Shown here in pieces: positions 22,312 to 33,071 of a stretch of 64,000 nt of DNA. The position numbers and the translations under genes are program-made. Each line of letters starts with the position of its first letter. Position 1 is the stretch's first letter. The notes under the pieces were generated by a model, which saw nothing but the letters and a program-made list of their open reading frames with translations, ran no database searches and was not told the DNA's origin. Where the stretch lies: NCBI GenBank assembly GCA_049305865.1, contig JBAQPP010000026.1, positions 17,845-81,844 of the forward strand. The letters are read 5' to 3'. The DNA is from UBA6263 sp049305865. GTDB lineage: Bacteria; Patescibacteriota; Gracilibacteria; Absconditabacterales; Absconditicoccaceae.

Positions 22312-23268
22312 ATGAAGCATAGATTCCATATTATGAAAAGAGCTCACTACCGAGTATTATGATGAATTATTTTGTTGTTAGCATCACGAATTTTATTTTA
22401 TCAGAATGCCCAATTTAGTGAAGAATTTACATGATGAGTAAATATTTGAATATCTACAAAAGTAGATACTATAGAGCTTAAAAACTCCATACAGGAATAT
22501 CTTGTTTCTATAAATTATAAAAATGCAAAAGTATTTGTAGAGCTATGAGACTTAGAAACCAAGATAAAAATAAATGGTAGAGTAGAATCAGATGAAAAAG
22601 TCGCTGAACTTTCCAAGAATATCCAAAAATTATTGGTAGATAGACAATATATATCAGATAAATCTCAAATTACATCTCAATCATTGGTATGACCTAGTGT
22701 GGGTGATTATATGCAGACTGCAGCCAAAAATGCTGTTATAATATGACTTATCCTTATGGCAATATATATGCTTATATCGTTTGCAGCAATTAGAAAATCT
22801 ATATCTCCAGCTATATTGGCTACTATAACTATATTGACCATGATATTTGATGTTTCTATACCAGCTTGAGCGTATGGTATATGGATGATGATAGATCCGA
22901 CTGTTCAGATCAATACGGTCTTCATAATAGCTATCCTTACAACAATGTGATATAGTATAAATGATACCATAATAATATTTGATAGGATAAGAGAAAATAT
23001 GCAAATCAAGTGATGAACAAAAGATATCGTATATGGTAAAATATTTGAAGACAGTCTACGACAGACTATGAGAAGATCTTTTTGAACTGTAATTTCTACC
23101 TTTCTAGTTATATTGGCTATGTATATATTGTGAACATGAGACATAAAATCATTTGCGTTTACAATCTGAATATGAGTCATAGCTGGTTCTTATTCATCTA
23201 TATTTATATCTGCTCCATTGGCTTATTTGATGATGTGAAGATATAAAAAAGAAAAGTCAAAATTATAA
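22312..23268 (+). CDS. secF: Protein translocase subunit SecF
   Basis: 318 residues, six-helix SecF layout. With SecD it pulls exported proteins across using proton motive force. After helix 1 comes the conserved FTGGVNIGI stretch, an exterior domain (about 40-130), then GLILMAIYMLISFAAIRKSISPAI, IFDVSIPAGAYGI, INTVFIIAILTTMGYSINDTIIIFDRIREN and TVISTFLVILAMYILGTGDIKSFAFTIGIGVIAGSYSSIFISAP. secD is not in the window. The terminal run of polar residues (RYKKEKSKL) is short. Confidence 0.95.
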
Positions 23269-23281
23269 AATACCATCAAAT

Positions 23282-24028
23282 ATGTTAAATATTTTTCAGA
23301 CACAAGACTTCTACTTCTTCCGAAAGCCACACTATGTTGCCTCTGCTTTCTGAAAGGAGAAGTCTTTTTTGGATTATGTTTTTATAGATAATATAGATCT
23401 ACCAAACAAATCTCCTACTTATGATGATTTAGACGAAACATTGTTAAAATATATAAATCAGCAGATAGTGGATCTACATATAGAATCTATACAAGACACA
23501 CAACAGCAGCAAACAATTATTAATAATCTAAAAATAATATTTTGAGAGTCCCAAGAATACTGACTTTTAAATAGATTGGATAATGACACTTGATGATTGC
23601 TATATTTCGCTAAAAGTATAGAAATTTATGATAATTATAAATATAAACAGACTCAGAATTTGCTTACAAAATTTTATATAGCTCAAGTAGGCGGCAATCC
23701 ATTTTATAAAACAGATGACAAAGAAATAATTGTTGACTACCCTATCATGCATCATAAATTTTCTGAAGATAGGATGATTTACATCAAAGAACCCTGAGAT
23801 ATTGCCAAATGATCTTGAAAACAACATATTGTATCTACTAACATTTCTTTATTAAACTTTGATAAAGATACCAATATATCAACATTGCTTGTATCTATAT
23901 CTAAGTGAATCAGACATCAGATCAGAGTCCATTTGTCTAGTTTATGATGTCCAATAATATGAGAAAATATATATTCTAACCATAAAACACAAGATTTTTT
24001 ACATCTCTGGTCTATAGGATTTAAATAA
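23282..24028 (+). CDS. RluA-family pseudouridine synthase
   Basis: 248 residues. The catalytic motif is NRLDNDTGGLLYFAKS, with the active aspartate at D100 (usual HRLD is NRLD here). Downstream, KFYIAQVGG and the C-terminal SKGIRHQIRVHLSSLGCPIIGENIY match the KTGRTHQIRVHL...G.PI.GD.LY region. There is no S4 domain. The target (rRNA or tRNA) cannot be told. Begins 13 bp after secF. Confidence 0.88.
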
Positions 24029-24103
24029 AAAAGCCCAAATATATTTGACATAAGTTATAAAAAAATTATAATAATTTTGGCATTATTTTATATATTTCTT
24101 CAA

Positions 24104-24931
24104 ATGGTAGCGAAAGATTGGTTCTCTGAACGAGAAAAAGAAAAGGAAGATAGAGCAGATCTTGAGTTTGACAACAAACTAAGTATTTTGTTTGATAAAT
24201 TAAAATCCAAATTAGTTCCGCAAGAAGATAAAATAATAGAATCTATAATTGTAAATGCTCAAAAAGAAACATGAAAACTAAGTTACGACTGACGAACAAA
24301 AGCTATAAAGTCATTCGAAAATGATGAATTGATGAAATATGCACAAGAGCTTGATATGGATTGAATTTATTTAAATAGAATCATATCTGAATACTCTTTT
24401 TATATTAAAAAAAAGATATTATGAGATTTCCCAGAATACGAAATGAGAAATATCATTCCTCCGTATGATCAGTTTTTGTTACAAGAAGATGAAATAAGAG
24501 AAAAATTTAAAAAAGATTTAGAAAAACTACCATCTAATGTTTCAAGTATAGACCTATTTGTTAATTTGATTAACTGTGATAAAAAACGAAAGAAGTGAAT
24601 AAAAAATTTACTTTCCCTAGATTGTTGAGTAACTTTGAAACAAGAAAAAGAAATTTTAGAAGAGATAACTAGAGAAAGGTTAAAAGAATCATTAAGTGCG
24701 CCTAGTCCCAAAGAAAAATTAATAAAAAGTCTCTGAAAAGATATATTAAATGAGTTCAAAGACTCTCTCGAAAAAGAAAAAAAATTATGACAATTTATAT
24801 CTCTATTTGATCTAATAGAGTATTGTACAAATAAGGTAAATAAAAAATATAACCTAAGATTTTCAGAAGAAGAAAAAGATATATTGATAGAAATTTGACA
24901 AAATCACCTTAAAAAGGTAAAATATAAATAG
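24104..24931 (+). CDS. Hydrophilic protein of unknown function
   Basis: 275 residues from ATG 24104 (an in-frame TTG lies at 24077). Rich in lysine and glutamate, largely helical, with no signal peptide or membrane helix; the end (LIEIGQNHLKKVKYK) is basic. No family recognised. Stop is TAG. Confidence 0.65.
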
Positions 24932-24986
24932 TTGAATATATTATTAATAAATAATATTATTCTAACTTAATTTTTTTAGATAAAAG

Positions 24987-25155
24987 TTCACTATTTCATA
25001 GAACTAGTAAACTAAATATTAATAAGATTGAGGTGGTCTTGGGCTGAAAAAAATTCACTGTTTCAGTGAAATAGTGAATTTTATGTCTATGTTTGTTTTG
25101 TCTCCACTTGATCAAAAAAATTCACTAATGTAGTGAAATTCACTATGTCTGTGAA
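24987..25155 (+). promoter_or_regulatory. Array of four 17-bp operator palindromes
   Basis: Four copies of a TTCACT-n5-AGTGAA-type palindrome: 24987-25003 (imperfect), 25054-25070 (TTCACTGTTTCAGTGAA, perfect), 25121-25137 (TTCACTAATGTAGTGAA, perfect) and 25139-25155 (TTCACTATGTCTGTGAA). A further half site lies at 25072-25078. Sites 3 and 4 are 18 bp apart and cover the -35 area of the regulator gene that follows. Confidence 0.8.
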
Positions 25156-25167
25156 CTTAGTTTAGAA

Positions 25168-25173
25168 TATAAT
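25168..25173 (+). promoter_or_regulatory. -10 element of the HTH gene
   Basis: TATAAT ends 12 bp before the ATG at 25186, so the transcript would have almost no leader. The corresponding -35 position falls inside operator site 4. Confidence 0.6.
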
Positions 25174-25185
25174 TTATATCTCAAA

Positions 25186-26034
25186 ATGCAGTTACATCCA
25201 GGTAAAAAAATCCAAATAGAACTAAAAGACAGGGGTTGGACACAGAGACAATTTGCATTTTTGCTATGAAAAAAAGTTTCAGAAGTAAATGAACTAATCA
25301 AATGAAAAAGGAATATCACTGTTCAATGGGATATTTTACTTTCACATGTTCTGTGAACTTCTCGCAAATATCGGTTAGATCTACAGAATGAATACGAATA
25401 TAGTCTAATCGAATCAGATTTTGATATTTCAAAGCTTCCAAATACAGATCAAAAACCATCTTCCCCAAACAAAACAATTCATCAAATATCCGAACAAGAA
25501 AAAAAATCTGAAATTAGTTTAGAAAAAATAAAAGAGACACCACAAAATATTACATTACAAGAAAAAAAAGAAGAAAAACAAGCTTCTCAATCTAACGAAG
25601 ATTTAAATAAAGCACACAAAATAGATAAAGATGTAGATATATCAAAACAGCAAGAAAAACCTCAAAGTTTGGACGACAAAAAAGCACCAAATAATAACAA
25701 AAATTATGAAAAAAAACTTCCATCGAATCAAAATTCACCCACTTTGGATTCTGAACACAAAACAACATCACCAGAATGACACCCCAAATTAAATAGCAAT
25801 AAAGATAAATATGACAGACAAAAAATTTACAATCAAAATGATAAATTTAATTCTTATTTTCCAACCAAAGAAATAAATTTAGATACACCACACAAAAAAA
25901 TTAAAAAAAATACTCCTGCACTTCCTAGCGCCACTCCTTTAAAAAAAGAGGAGAAAAATTTAGAATTACAAGAAAAAAAAGATGATCATAAAGATCATCA
26001 CAAACATAAAGAACATATTTTCAGAAATTTCTAA
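25186..26034 (+). CDS. HigA/XRE-type HTH regulator with long disordered tail
   Basis: 282 residues. The first 75 form a helix-turn-helix of the HigA type (HPGKKIQIELKDRGWTQRQFAFLLGKKVSEVNELIKGKRNIT). The remaining 200 are lysine/glutamate/asparagine-rich and look disordered, ending in a histidine-rich stretch (DDHKDHHKHKEHIFRNF). No toxin gene is adjacent, so it is not a normal HigBA pair. It lies directly behind four operator palindromes, which implies autoregulation. Residues 243-256 are encoded by a small palindrome (25912-25953) related to one inside comEC. Confidence 0.75.
25912..25953 (+). repeat. In-frame palindromic repeat, copy in the HTH gene
   Basis: ACTCCT ... GAGGAG ends with an inner stretch matching the copy at 33353-33394 in comEC. 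It is read in the same frame in both genes, giving NTPALPSATPLKKEE here and NPPVLRTTPPLEKED there. Confidence 0.6.
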
Positions 26035-26061
26035 TTCATATACATACAGATAATTTTTTTC

Positions 26062-26130
26062 TTGACAGCAAGTAGACAATGTTTACTATGATGTCTAAGT
26101 GTTACATTGTAACATTGTTTCATTGAGACA
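26062..26130 (+). promoter_or_regulatory. murG promoter and operator-like palindromes
   Basis: TTGACA (26062-26067), 16-bp spacer, TACTAT (26084-26089). Just downstream are TGTTACATTGTAACA (26100-26114, perfect 15-bp palindrome) and TGTTTCATTGAGACA (26116-26130, imperfect), then a degenerate third (26131-26145). The 16-bp phasing over the transcription start suggests a repressor site. Confidence 0.65.
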
Positions 26131-26151
26131 TTTTAACATTGAAACTTTCTT

Positions 26152-27294
26152 ATGAAATCAAAGTTAAATATAGTAATGGCATGATGATGAACAGGATGAC
26201 ATGTTTTTCCTATAAAAAGCTTGATTGAATATATTTCTTCCAAGTCACAATATTCCTGTAAAATAAAAAATCTATATTGGTTATGAGAAAGAAACTCTTT
26301 AGAACAAGATGTATTCAACAATATAAAACCCTCTACTTTCAAATCCAAATTTATTTCAATAGTTTCCTGAAAATTTCGTAGAGAAACGATCTGGAAATCT
26401 AGACTCAAAAACGTTCGTGATATTTTTATTTTTATTGCGGGTATATTTCAGTCTTTGTTCCGATTGATTTATCTACGCATAGATGTGATATTTTGTAAGT
26501 GATGATATGTCGCTTTACCTGTCGTACTAGCATGAGCAATACTACGTAAAAAGATAATAGTACATGAATCTGATACTCACCCATGACTTGTAAATAGGAT
26601 AGCATCCAAATTTGCATCCAAGACTTTCACAGGTTTTGATTGAGTCTTTAATAGTTGAGAAACAGTTTGACAGATATTGTCTGATGAAATAATAGTCTCA
26701 GAAAAAGATATAAAAAACTGATTACAGACTCTTGTTCAAGACCACTTCAAGAATATAATTTCACATGTAGACAAATCTAAAACATTGATTTTAGTCGTTT
26801 GATGATCTCAGTGATCAAAAAGATTGTATCAAGCTCTCCATAAAACACTTACTGAAAGCCAAAGTCTCAAAACAGATTTTATATTTTTCTTGGTACTTTG
26901 AGTTTTAAATAAAGACATAAAAACTCTATTTAACAATCTAGATAATGTCCATACATTTGATTTTGTCTCACAAAAAGAGATGTGAACTCTGTGCTATTTA
27001 TCCGATATTGCAATCACTCGCGCTGGTACTACATCTCTTGCAGAGCAAAAATTGTATGATATGAAATTGCTTATGATACCTATTCCATGGACTCATGACC
27101 AATATGATAATGCTGATTATTACGTGAAAAAATATTGAGATATTATGATAGATCAAAGAGATGAGCAATTTCTGACTAAACTATGAATGACGATCAGGAA
27201 GTTCAAAAGTTTCAAGAAAAAATATATAAGTAAAAACAAGCTAGAAGAAATTTCAATCGCAAAAGAAAAAATAGCCCAAGCAATGTTCCATTAA
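26152..27294 (+). CDS. murG: UDP-GlcNAc:lipid I N-acetylglucosaminyltransferase
   Basis: 380 residues, standard GT28 length. Makes lipid II at the inner membrane face, feeding MtgA and other synthases. Motifs: GGGTGGHVFPIKSLIEYI near the N-terminus, FCKGGYVALPVVLAGAI, IVHESDTHPGLVNRIAS, ILVVGGSQGSKRLYQAL, and the donor-binding ITRAGTTSLAEQKLYDMKLLMIPIPWTHDQYDNADYY. GGGTGGH uses TGA for several glycines. The gene has its own palindrome-bearing promoter, unlike its neighbours. Confidence 0.96.
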
Positions 27295-27316
27295 AAATTT
27301 ATATTTTCACCAAAAC

Positions 27317-27580
27317 ATGTACCAAGAAATTTTATATGTCGTAGCTACTCTGATTGGAATACTTATGAGTATATCACATTTTTCACAAGCTTATAAAATA
27401 TATAAAACCAAAAGCTCCAAAGATATTAGTCTGACTTTCTTTTCAACCTTTGCATTATGAAACCTCATCTGGCTACTCTATGGTCTGAGTTTAAATCAAT
27501 TTCCTATTATCATTAGTTTTGCTATAGGGCTCCTAGGTAGTTGCTGTGTTTTGTTATTAAGTATAAAATATAGAAAGTAA
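27317..27580 (+). CDS. SemiSWEET sugar transporter
   Basis: 87 residues, three hydrophobic helices. KIYKTKSSKDISLTFFSTFALGNLIWLLYG is the PQ-loop/MtN3 signature (S-DIS...N..W..YG); the usual PQ is replaced. SemiSWEETs work as dimers and move sugars down a gradient. Begins 22 bp after murG. Confidence 0.88.
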
Positions 27581-27733
27581 ATAAATCTTCAGGTTCTCCC
27601 CCCTTTTCCTTAATTTTTCAGGATAAGTCCTCATACTTTGCTAAGGACAAGATCAAAGGAGGTCCTAGTTATATTAGTATTAATGACTGGTTATATATCT
27701 CTAGAGGAAGGCTTTAGTTTTATCTATATTTAT

Positions 27734-30700
27734 ATGAAGAAATTTTGGTATTTCTTTGTAGTATATTTCTTTGTGCTTATTATCTGAACAAGATTCTTCT
27801 ATGCTTTTTCTTCCGAAGAGATACAAGATTTTATATATAATCTCAGTTGAGAATCAGTTGATTTGGAAATAAATCAAGATTTAATCACCTGACAAAATAT
27901 TGATCTTGATCAAAATATTCAAACATCTCAAGAGTCTGACTTAGATCAAAGCATTGATTTACAGATCCCACAAATTCAATCTTGAAGTACAATCTTGTTG
28001 TCTTGAGAAAATCCAAATTCAGGTCAATCTACAGAAATTATATCATGAGAAAATCTAACTTTACTGCAAACTTTAGATGCGCCACAATATATACCCAACC
28101 TGTCTATAACGGAGGTCTTCCGAGACTGAACAGATGAGCGGATAGAAATTACAAATTTCTGATCTCAATCTTTCTCGTGAACAATAGTTATTAGCTGAGC
28201 AAAGTCATCGATAATTACGGTGCCAAGTATTATTATACTATCAGATCAATCATTGATTCTATGAGACAACTGCTCTATGATAAGCAATTTATCTTGTGTT
28301 TGATCTACTTGATTGTCTATGTCTATATCAGATACAAATCAAATCGATATATCTATTTTCTATTCATGACAGCAACTAGATTCATTTATAGTTGATCAGA
28401 CTACAGTCAATAACTATAATAATACAGACACATCGTTTGAAAAATTATCAGTAAATTCGACTCTTTTGATTACATGAACATCGATTGATAGGGCTTATAA
28501 TATAAATTCATGATATCTTGCCAATCCAGGGATAGTACAGGTTATCAGCTCATCTTGATCTGGTTTTACTTGAACTTTGACATGAGACTCAAATTTACCT
28601 AACCTGTCTATAACGGAGGTCTTCCGAGATTGAACAGATGAGTGGATAGAAATTACAAATTTTGGAACATGAATATTTATAGGAAATCTAAAAATTTATT
28701 GAGCCACATCATCCCCTTTTGATATAAACAACATTTCAATTCCTAAAGACCAGTCTGTAATAATATCAGATGACAATAAATACTTTATAGATAATTCAAA
28801 TATTATTATCCATGCTTTAAGTATCTCTGATACGTCTACAATTTCGATAAATTTGTTTTATTCGTGACAAATTTTAGATTCTTTTTACGTCCCCCAAGAT
28901 TTTGTAAATAGTATAAATAATTTAAAGACCTCTTTTGAAAGGGTTATAAACTCATGAAACCTAGTTACAACTATTGCAACCACAGGTAGGATCTACAATT
29001 TGAAGCCAGAATATGTTTTATGATGATATGTTGCCAATCCATGAAAAGTATGGGAACTGAGTGGAAATCTTACAGATATTAGTTCAACAGGTAATTGAAT
29101 AACGCTAGATCTTAGCTGACTTATTATTCCAATAGATTGTAATAATTTTGTTTATAATCCATTCCAGATAACAGAAATATTTTCTGGCAACAGTCAGACT
29201 TCGACATTTATAGAGCTAGTATGATTGGGTAATTTTAGTGGGGTAGTGCTATTTTCTGGCCAGTGATTGAGCGCAAACTTCTATATAAATCTGGATATAA
29301 ACACATGAGAGAGGATTTTGATAACCTATGGTTTGCAGGGTATTTTAGATGAGCAAAAAAACATAGTTAATGCTAGTTTAGAACTAGCTTATAGCTGATG
29401 ATGGGTGGGTGTATATGGACAGAATGGACAGGTTTTGGACATTGTATATTTTGTAAAGTTTTGAACAGATTTATCTTCTTATTTTGATTGAATATATAGT
29501 ACATGTGCCAGAATATTATCTAAATATGATAATTATTCTCCATGATTTAATGAGACATTATTGTCTTATTTTCCACAATGAACACCAGTATATCTAGATA
29601 AAATAGTTTATGTTGGCTGATGATGAGGCGGATATTCTACTTGTCAGTCAAATACATGATCAAATAACAATACATGATCTTATAACATTACAGGCACAAA
29701 CTTAGCTACAGGTCAGATTAAAATAATTTCAATAGATTATGATCCAGAGGGCTCAGATACAGATAGAGAATCTATTATCCTACAGTCGTTGGTTTTACAG
29801 GACTTGGATCTAAATCATTATCGTTTGCAGGTAGTCGGTAAAGATGCCAAGAAAATGATTAGATGAGAAATCCTTTATTGAAACAACACACAAACTTTTA
29901 TATGAAATTATCAATTCCCCAATACTCCTTCTTGTATCAATCTACTTCAAGATGATATGATTTTGGATACTTACTGTTATTGAACATGAAATACATTTGG
30001 CAATACAAATACTTGAGTAAATTGAACAGGAGTTTTTTCTGGTACACAAAATTTTACATGAGATCGGAGTATCAAAATCGTTACAATAAACTTCAATCCA
30101 ACCTGAACAGACTCCGACAATGAATCTATAACTTTGGAATTAAGTGGGACTCAAACAATCAACTTATCAAGTTTGAAGCTACTGATATTTAAAGATAACA
30201 AAGTAACAAAAAAATCTATATCATGAATACTTAGTCCATGATACACACAAACTTTTATATGAAATTATCAATTCCCCAATACTACAAATGATAGTAAAAA
30301 TGTAGTAGTATCACTAGTCTATAATGATATTTATATTTTGGATACATATTCTTATAATCCCAATATACCTACAGATTTACCAGCAGCCGGGATTTACAAT
30401 GTCTATTCTATAATAGATGGAGATACATTCAAAATCAAAAACTGAGCTAAAAATATTAGTATTAGACTATTATGAGCAGATGCTCCAGAAAGCTCTAAAA
30501 CAAGGTTTGGCTATATAGAGTGTTTCTGATCACAGTCCAAAGAATATCTTAAAAATCTTATTTATAAAAAAGATATTATGCTTCAGTATGATGAGTCTCA
30601 GATAGTAGATTCGTATGGTAGAGTATTGTGATATGTTTTCCTTGACTGACAAAATATAAACGAAAAAATAATCAAAGACTGATATGCCCGAGAATATACT

Positions 30701-31681
30701 CATCAAAATAACGCTTATCAGTATCAGTCTATATTCCGCTCAGCTCAAAACTTTTCTCAACAAAATTCTTTATGACTTTGGTCACAATCTACCTGTAGTT
30801 GACTTAGGATACATGTCTGATCTTGAACTTTGATAAATATAAATAGCTGAGTCTATTCTACTGGAAATGGGAATATAAAAATATTATCCATATTGCCCAA
30901 TCCACAATGATCAGATAAATGAAATGAAAAAATAAGCTTAATCTACAAACCGTCATCTTCCGGTCAAACATTAAACTTAGATCAGAGCATTGATTTATCG
31001 CAGTGATATTATCTTCTTATATGAACTAGGAAAAAATATCTTACTTGAATATTGCTAGCATGAGAAGCTAAAATTCTAATATGAGATTTTGCATTTCCCA
31101 ATAAAGCATCTTGTATAAACATAGCAAAAGATAAAATAATTTTGGATACATTTTGTTATGATAAAGCGGATAACTGAGAGCTATTCAAAATCAATAACGG
31201 TGTCCTAACTTCTATTTCCAATATAGATATCTCGATTTTGAATTCATCCAAATTACAGTCATTTGGATCCAATTTATGTCTGACTTATCAATGACAGATA
31301 TTCCATTGCAAAAAAATACCATCATCTAAAACTAGCACAAAAAACCAAAATAAAATCAAACTTTATGAAAACTATTTGAATCTGATAGATGATTATCTGA
31401 GACAAAATCGACAGGTACTATTTTACAATACTGACATAAAAAATTATTTTAACTTGCTAAATGAAGCAAAAAAAAATATAAGCGACTGAATATATTATGT
31501 AAATATAAATTGAAAATATATACAGACTACAGATATAGCTCAACGATATGATATTGCTTATAATCAGACTTCTTATGATTTTATATTAAATGGATTTAAA
31601 AATTATTTTATAGGTAATGATATAGTGGCTAAGTATAATAAGTTGAAAGAGGAGTACTTTGCTAGGTTAGCGAACAACTAG
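27734..31681 (+). CDS. Secreted multi-lamin-tail protein with thermonuclease domain
   Basis: 1315 residues. Signal peptide (about 1-23), then repeated lamin-tail-type beta domains: NLSITEVFRDGTDE-IEITNFG occurs at about residues 120 and 289 with near-identical DNA, and other LTDs start near 475, 660 (SIDYDPEGSDTDRESI), 780 (NFNPTGTDSDNESI) and 1045 (LPNPQGSDKGNEKI). A staphylococcal-nuclease-like domain spans about 885-1020: YSIIDGDTFKI, IRLLGADAPE, SYGRVLGYVF, GYARE. Nuclease motifs D, R and E are present. It probably cuts nucleic acids outside the cell; comEC lies downstream. The closing 90 residues are helical, with no anchor. Confidence 0.9.
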
Positions 31682-31842
31682 TCATCCCTTTGTCTACTCT
31701 CATTTCTAGAGAGCAAAGCGAACCGAGACTTGTCCTGAAGAATGAAGGGAGCTGCTTGAAAATAAATAAAGGGATTCCTCCACTTCGGTCGGAATGACAG
31801 TGACAAACTCAGAATGACAGCGATAAACTCAGAATGACAGTA
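31681..31842 (+). repeat. Dispersed repeat A, copy 1
   Basis: GTCATCCC...GGGATTCCTCC then TCGGAATGACAGT; the last part repeats as AGAATGACAGC and AGAATGACAGT. Ends GTCAT/ATGAC are inverted. Follows the stop of the nuclease gene directly. Confidence 0.8.
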
Positions 31843-31875
31843 GCAAAAAATATTTAAAATATTTATCCAATTTAT

Positions 31876-32811
31876 ATGGATGCATTCCTAAAATGATTCT
31901 ATGGTTACAAAAATTTCTGAGATGAAATGCTATTTTTTTGATTGGTAAACTGGATAGAAAACAACTACGATATCTCAAAACTTATAGTAGAGTCTTGAGA
32001 TCAGATACGACTAGAAGATCGGATTAAAGACAACAAAAACTATCTATGATCTATTTTGGATAAGATAGAAATAGTCCCAATCAATCCATATAAAATCAGA
32101 TATATTTCGCATGCTCTAAATTTGCTATGACGATGAGAATACAAAAAACTTTTCAAATTCTTTGGTGGATGAGAAGTTTTGGATGACTCTAGAAAATTTC
32201 CTCATGATTGATGGAATATGGCATTGTTATATAATAATACGATCCGTAGAAAAAAATTTGTATTGCTATGATGAATATGAACAGTCAAAAATAATTGGAC
32301 AAAAAAGTTATACAATTTTGTAATGCCTAGAGCAAAAAATATTATATGCAGAGAAAATGTGTCATATCATATAGCAAAAAAATACAATCCAGAATCTGTT
32401 TTATACGAAGATTTTTCATTAGATGTTTTAAATACATTTCAAAAATCTGCGACTAGAAAAGACACAATATTGTTTCCATATATATTGATAAATCTAACTC
32501 CTAGAAGCCAGGGACATGATAGTATAAATAAAATAAAAAAATTTTGTGATGACTATCCCAAACATAAAAAAATATTTTTTCCATGTGATATAAACGACGA
32601 CTCACAATATTTTATTGAACTCAAAAATTACATCCCAGATATAGAACTCTACAATCGGACAAAGCATTCCTTATCAGAGGCACTAGATCTATTCTACAAT
32701 AGTGATGGTGGTATATGAGCTAGGTTACATTTTTTATACCCACTCAAAATTTTCGAAAAAAACTATCAAGCATTGATATACGAAGAAAAGATAGAAAAGA
32801 TGATTGGCTAG
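31876..32811 (+). CDS. Polysaccharide pyruvyltransferase-family protein
   Basis: 311 residues. FYGYKNFGDEMLFFGLVNWI at the N-terminus and KFVLLGGIGTVKNNWTKKLY ... RAKNIICRENVSYHIAKKY match the PF04230 fold (G..N.GDE; R...S). In Bacillus the relative CsaB pyruvylates the wall polymer that binds SLH domains. Here an S-layer protein and an anchored protease carrying an SLH-like domain are coded nearby, so a CsaB-like role fits but is inferred. Ends TAG. Confidence 0.82.
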
Positions 32812-32845
32812 TATATTAGGTATTCAGTATTGAAATAATTTCTTA

Positions 32846-33000
32846 TATTTTGGGGCTTTTCCCGCCCCAAACCCCAGGATCTACTTTTTATCATTGCATA
32901 AAAAGTAGACAAAAAGGCTAGTTCTTTACAAGACTCGCAACATATATTCAATTTGCTTTTTTGTATGATCAGAGCTCAAACAATTTGTAAAGAACCAAAG
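32846..33000 (+). repeat. Dispersed repeat B, copy 1
   Basis: Contains the GC-rich hairpin TGGGGCTTTTCCCGCCCCAA, the CTACTTTTT/AAAAAGTAG inverted repeat and a module with ends TTCTTTACAA (32922-32931) and TTGTAAAGAA (32984-32993). A second copy is at 47112-47436, where the TTCTTTACAA module is inverted. Confidence 0.75.
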
Positions 33001-33071
33001 TATTCACTATATTTTGGGGAATATAAAATCAACTAAAATAATGCTCAGGTATTTAGCTTATTATAATAGTT

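Noticed and set aside
22681..23004. Minus-strand ORF of 107 residues and similar ORFs opposite long genes
   Set aside because: It lies antisense to secF; with TGA=Gly the plus strand gives a full SecF. The many other short ORFs are likewise shadows of code-25 genes.
25186..26034. HigBA toxin-antitoxin pair
   Set aside because: No HigB/RelE-like gene beside it; murG follows on one side and an unrelated 275-residue protein lies on the other.
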